Assembly (NCBI RefSeq): GCF_031877795.1
Contig: NC_133971.1
Location: 413,501 to 477,500 of the forward strand
Source: Strix aluco
Taxonomy: Eukaryota > Chordata > Aves > Strigiformes > Strigidae
Direction of reading: 5' to 3'
DNA length: 64,000 nucleotides
This document shows positions 59,541 through 64,000 of the stretch, piece by piece. The translations under genes and the position numbers were made by a program. The first letter of the stretch is position 1; every line of letters starts with the position of its first letter. Under the pieces are notes generated by a model, which had not been told where the DNA came from, did no database searches, and saw only the letters and a program-made list of their open reading frames with translations.

Positions 59541-61570
59541 ACCCTTACCGAATGGAAAGGGCGCGGGGTCTGAGCAGGCAGGGTGGTGGTGGGGGACGGT
59601 GGGAGGCACGGATGCCCATGACCCCCACCCCAGGCTGGGGGTTAAGCTGTGCAGAGCTCCCTCTGTCCCCCACCATCCCCTCCCGGGCAGCGGCGTGGGC
59701 TGGGGCAGCTGCAGCTCAGTGGAACACGCATGCTGGTGTAGGAGATGGAGCCTGCTGGGGGCTGGGGGGGATTTGGGGGCTCCCCCCGCTCTGGGGTGAC
59801 CCTGCTGTGCTCCTGCCGCTCGCCGGGACGTGGCGCTGGCCCTTTGTCGCGGTTGCTCTGTCGGTTCTCCCAGTGTGGGACTTTGCTGCTGCTCCGCAAG
59901 ATAAGCTGGGACGGGATGTAGGAACAGGGTGCGTGCACCCCAGGGGTGTGCTGCAGGGCAGGGTGCTCACTCCTGGTGCTGCCCGTCCCTGCTGCTGGTG
60001 GTTGGCACAGGCAGGGATGGGGAGAGGGTCCTCTGAGGGAGTCACAGGCTGCTTGGAAGGAGATCTTGGGCTGGTAATATTTTTTCTTGCCCAGCTTTTC
60101 AATAATGGTAAAATTTAAAGAGGTATAGAAAAGGACTGGAGAGGACCAGTGCTCAGCCGTAGCACAGGGTATTTCACTGGGAAGGAACAGCAGCTCTTTG
60201 GAGATGACAGTCACACTTACCCCCATCTCCCTGCGTGAGGTGCTTGTTTGGGAGCCACTCTGCACTCAAAGCCGTTCGAGCCCTGACACGATGCTGCAGC
60301 CCCCAGTTCAGGGGGAGCCACCAGCCCCCAGTTGTTCTGCAGAGGTGTTGGGTAGAGCTCCTCCATCTGCCAGGACCCCCCGGATGCTCCAGGGAGCTCA
60401 GAGCTCTGAACTGCCCTTGGCTTCTGGAGGACGAGCCTTCAGCGTGTGAGGCTTGTAGGATCCCTGTTCCTGTTCACCATCACTGTGGTTGTTGCTTATT
60501 CACATTATGGTGGTGCTGGGAGGATCCAACAGGCAGCACGGGGCTAAGAGCTTTGGTTCTGCTCTGTTTTCGTCTCGAGAAGGAGAAAAGAAACCTGCCA
60601 TGGCGTTTCTTCCTGCTGAAAATCAGCTTTCATGCATAGCAAGCGTTTTTTTTTAGAACAGCAGCAGGAAGCTCCTTGGGCCTACACCTCCCGTTCGCAT
60701 CCTTGCCTCTCTGCCCACCCTTACAAGCATTTTATTTTGTGCACGAGCTTCCGAAGGCTGTGCAAAATTCTCCGCGTGTGCCACCTTGTTGTGACATGTC
60801 GTGTTGGGTGGTGACAGTCACAGCAGACCGTGTTGCAAGACACCTGGTAGTTTGTGTGGTGGCAGGGCTGTGGTGGCGGGGAATTTTCTGGGGAAGTAGC
60901 GTGACAGGAACTGCGTATGCTGCTAACGTCTCTCTGCATCAGCATCGTCTTTGCACAGAGCACCCTGCAGCTTGCGTGGACACCCGGGGGTGTGTGTGAG
61001 CAGCGGCTGGAATTAAAACTTCGAGTAAGAAAAAGAGGTGGGGAGAAACCCGGGTGGGGTAACCCAAGCAGAGAGCTGGGGATACCCCTGCCTGGACCTG
61101 AGCTCAATGCCCCTTCGCGTGGGTGACTGCTTCCCCTCCTTCATCTGGGAGCGGTGGGCAGCCTTGGGGTCAGGATTTCTCCTGAAAAGTTTTCCGTGAG
61201 CCGATTGGGAGTGTTTCCAGGGGTCTGTGGTGCCCAGCGTGCAACGCCCCAGCAGCGCTGCTCTGCCGAGGAGTGTCTGCTGGCGGAGGATGGAACCGGG
61301 GTTTTATCACACTGACCCTGCTGTGCTGGCAAAGCCTGGAGGTACTTGTCACCCTGTAAGGAAATGCACAGGCTGTTTCTTGTCCTTCTGGGTCTCTCTG
61401 TCTCAGGCAGGCTTCAGCGAGTCAGAGCCTGAAGAAACGGACCAAAAAGTGAATAAAAAGAGCCACTGGGACATGCCTGCTTCGTCCCTCTCCTCCCAGC
61501 AGCATGTGGCCAAATCAGCGCAATGAAGCCAGGCTGGGGGAAAGCAGCAGTCCAGAGGTGTCAGGGATTT

Positions 61571-61906
61571 CATAGAATCACAGAATCATCTCGGTTGGAA
61601 AAGCCCTTGAAGATCCTCCAGTCCAACCATGAACCTCACCCTGACCGTTCCCAACTCCACCAGATCCCTCAGCGCTGGGTCAACCCAACTCTTCAACCCC
61701 TCCAGGGATGGGGACTCCCCCCCTGCCCTGGGCAGCCCATTCCAACGCCCAACAGCCCCTTCTGCAAAGAAATCCTTCCTAAGAGCCAGTCTGACCCTGC
61801 CCTGGCGCAGCTTGAGGCCATTCCTTCTTGTCCTGGTGCTTGTTCCTTGGCTCAAGAGACTCACCCCGCCTCTCTGCACCCTCCTTTCAGGGAGTTTAGA
61901 GGGCAA
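61571..61906 (-). mobile_element. CR1 LINE 3' fragment (copy 1 of two adjacent)
   Basis: In + orientation the segment begins with the reverse complement of the CR1 tail (ATAGAATCACAGAATCATC) and runs through the 3' UTR and the end of ORF2, translated on the minus strand as RNGLKLRQGRVRLALRKDFF and [20 protein letters not shown]. It breaks off at about 61906 where the conserved sequence ends, so about 335 bases of a 5'-truncated copy remain. It shares orientation with the larger copy at 62106 and lies 200 bases from it. Confidence 0.9.
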
Positions 61907-62105
61907 CTTCAGGGTGTATGTAAAGGCCAGAGCTCTCCCTGTGCCTGTTGCTTTGTTGGGGAAGCCCCAGCGATGGCCTGGGTTTATGCTGATGCTTCTT
62001 CCCTCCGAGTCTGCCACGTCAGGCTTGCTGGGGCTCATCTCCCTGCTCATGTGAGACCATGTCTGTCTCCGGCGGGGCAGAGCATGGGTGTGTTTCCTAC
62101 CCAGA

Positions 62106-63172
62106 GGAATCACAGAATCATCTCGGCTGGAAAGGACCTTGAAGATCATCCAGTCTAACCGTTAACCTCACACTGGCAGTTCTCAACGACACCAGATCCC
62201 TAAGCACTATGTCGACCCTACTCTTCAACCCCTCCAGGGATGGGGACTCTGCCACCTCCCTGGGCAATCCATTCCAACACCTAACAACCCATTCTGTAAA
62301 GAAATCCTTCCTAATATCTAGTCTAAACCTTCCTTGGTGCAACTTGAGGCCATTACCTCTTGTCTTATCACTTGTTACTTGGTTAAAGAGACTCATCCCC
62401 AGCTCTCTGCACCCTCCTTTCAGGGAGTTGTAGAGGGCCATGAGGTCTCCCCCCAGCCTCCTCTTCTCCAGACTAAACAACCCCAGTTCCCTCAGCTGCT
62501 CCCCATCAGACCTGTGCTCCAGACCCTGCACCAGCTCCGTTGCCCTTCTCTGGACACGCTCGAGTAATTCAATGTCCTTTTTGTAGAGAGGGGCCTAAAA
62601 CTGAACCCAGTCATCGAGGTGCAGCCTCACCAGTGCCAAGTACAGGGGTAAGATCCCTTCCCTGTCCCTGCTGGCCACGCTATTGCTGATACTGGCCAGG
62701 ATGCCATTGGCCTTCTTGGCCACCTGGGCACACTGCTGGCTCATGTTCAGCCAGCTGTCAATCCACACCCCCAGGTCCCTCTCTGACTGGCAGCTCTCCA
62801 GCCACTCCTCCCCAAGCCTGTAGCGCTGCTGGGGGTTGTTGTGGCCCAAGTGCAGCACCCGGCATTTGGCCTTATTGACGCTCATACAGTTGGCCTTAGC
62901 CCATCGCTCCAGCCTGTCCAGATCTCTCTGCAGAGCCTCCCTACCCTTGAGCAGATCAACACTCCCACCCAACTTGGTGTCATCTGCAAACTTACTGAGG
63001 GTGCACTTGATCGTCTCGTTCAGATCATCAATAAAGATGTTAAACAGGAGTGGCCCCAAAACCAAGCCCTGGGGGACACCACTCGTGACCAGCCACCAAC
63101 TGGATTTAACTCCGTTCACCACAAGTCTTTGGGCCTGGCCATCCAGCCAGTTTTTTACCCAGCAAAGCATGT
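62106..63172 (-). mobile_element. CR1 LINE with reverse transcriptase (copy 2)
   Basis: About 1.07 kb match CR1 on the minus strand. From 63172 downwards a 191-codon open frame (62595-63170) reads [36 protein letters not shown] and FADDTKLGG, so the catalytic FADD box of the reverse transcriptase is present. It is followed by the thumb-like region ([30 protein letters not shown]). A frameshift or stop after DDWVQF at 62595 separates the remaining C-terminal part (62118-62531; [20 protein letters not shown]), and the 3' tail ends at 62106. The endonuclease and the N-terminal reverse transcriptase are missing. This is the best-preserved CR1 in the window. Confidence 0.95.
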
Positions 63173-64000
63173 GATTATACAGTCCTTGTCACCTCCTCCC
63201 CTTGCCCCAGCAGGCAAGGGGAATCCCAAAGTACGAGGTAGGCAATGCCTTCAGGAATTGCAGTGCATTCCTGGTTTTTAACACTGCCTTTTCTCCTCAT
63301 GACTGCTCTCTGGTATGACCATAGGTGAAAATACAAATCCCCAAGTTAAAGGAAAGGCCGCTCTTGCTGTGTCTGGAGGTCTGACACCTCCTTCATCCTT
63401 GTCTCTTTTCTCTTTGCTCTGTATGGGCATAGTGGGGGATGTTTTTACCCCCTGGGTAGGCTCCCCAGGTTGTGCACAGGCTTATGCAGAGGGGCTGTCA
63501 GTGATGTGTGGCCGTCGAGGAGGAGCGTGATGTGCTTTTTCCCTGAGGGTCAAGGGTTTGGAAATTGCAAGCTTGGCACTGTTTCTGTTGGGTAACGCCG
63601 GCAACGGATGCTTTGCCAGTCACCAGGTTTCATCTCAGCACTTTCCACCAGCTTTACACCTGGAGCTTAGTGATGACAATGGAACACAAAGTCCTGCAAA
63701 GGCAGCAGGTGATCTCCTCCTGGGGACTTGCCACGGCTTCTGTAAGTGGGGTGCAGAGGTGGGAAATCTAAGAAAAACTTTCCCCTCTTGCTATCTTGCC
63801 AGAAGTTTCCACATTTCCTTGCAATTTGGGAGCTGGCTTTGAGTAATTGTATCCCTTTATTCATCATGTGTTTTGCGATAAATAGCCAATTTTTTTTTCA
63901 GTTTGGAGAGATAAACCAGGTCTATTGCATCAGCAATTTTTAAATAAAAACCCACAACTTTGTCTTCAGTGGAGTCTTCCTTCCAGGGTTCCATGTCACC
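63173..64000. other. Intron 6 of PAX5, right edge
   Basis: No exon or repeat is recognised in the last 830 bases. The window ends inside intron 6. Confidence 0.6.

Overview
The window is vertebrate, almost certainly avian, nuclear DNA. Spliceosomal exons with GT-AG introns, a multi-kilobase CpG island and several CR1 LINE fragments (two on the + strand, three on the - strand) that keep the typical CR1 3' tail of short ATTCTRTG-type repeats all point to a bird or a close sauropsid relative. No prokaryotic-style genes, operons, tRNA or rRNA genes are visible. Most long open frames on both strands come from GC-rich or polypurine/polypyrimidine sequence and are not genes.

The only protein-coding gene I can support is PAX5 (BSAP) on the + strand. 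The window holds its 5' two-thirds: alternative first exons 1A (5529-5574) and 1B (7970-8012), then exon 2 (12320-12485), exon 3 (16811-17008), exon 4 (20859-20923), exon 5 (22404-22532) and exon 6 (52568-52743). Reading phases are compatible at every junction and every intron is GT-AG. The exons encode 260 residues in the 1A form: the whole paired domain (exons 2-4), the octapeptide and nuclear localisation signal (exon 5) and the partial homeodomain (exon 6). Exons 7-10 (transactivation and inhibitory domains) are not found and should lie beyond the right edge, because intron 6 is still open at 64000.

Layout: 1-2450 is ordinary 5' flank. About 2450-11230 is the GC-rich promoter region with both first exons, a cluster of four CCAAT boxes and GC boxes before exon 1B, a 0.5 kb GAAAA-type purine tract against exon 1A, and a 0.73 kb CTTT/CCCTTT pyrimidine tract downstream of exon 1B. 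Introns 2-4 are compact (1.5-4.3 kb). Intron 5 is 30 kb and carries CR1 pieces, simple repeats and several AT-rich, homeodomain-motif-rich blocks that look like conserved enhancers; in mouse, intron 5 holds a B-lineage Pax5 enhancer. Intron 6 (from 52744) contains another enhancer-like block near 59.4 kb and two adjacent CR1 copies at 61.6-63.2 kb.

How it works together: transcripts from either promoter splice exon 1A or 1B to the common exon 2 in the same phase, giving two N-termini on the same DNA-binding protein. The points most worth checking are regulatory: the purine tract in the position of the exon 1A promoter, the (TG)7 repeat three bases before the exon 2 acceptor AG, and the candidate enhancers. 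I found no unknown protein system. The conservation claims are judged by eye from composition and motifs and need alignment.
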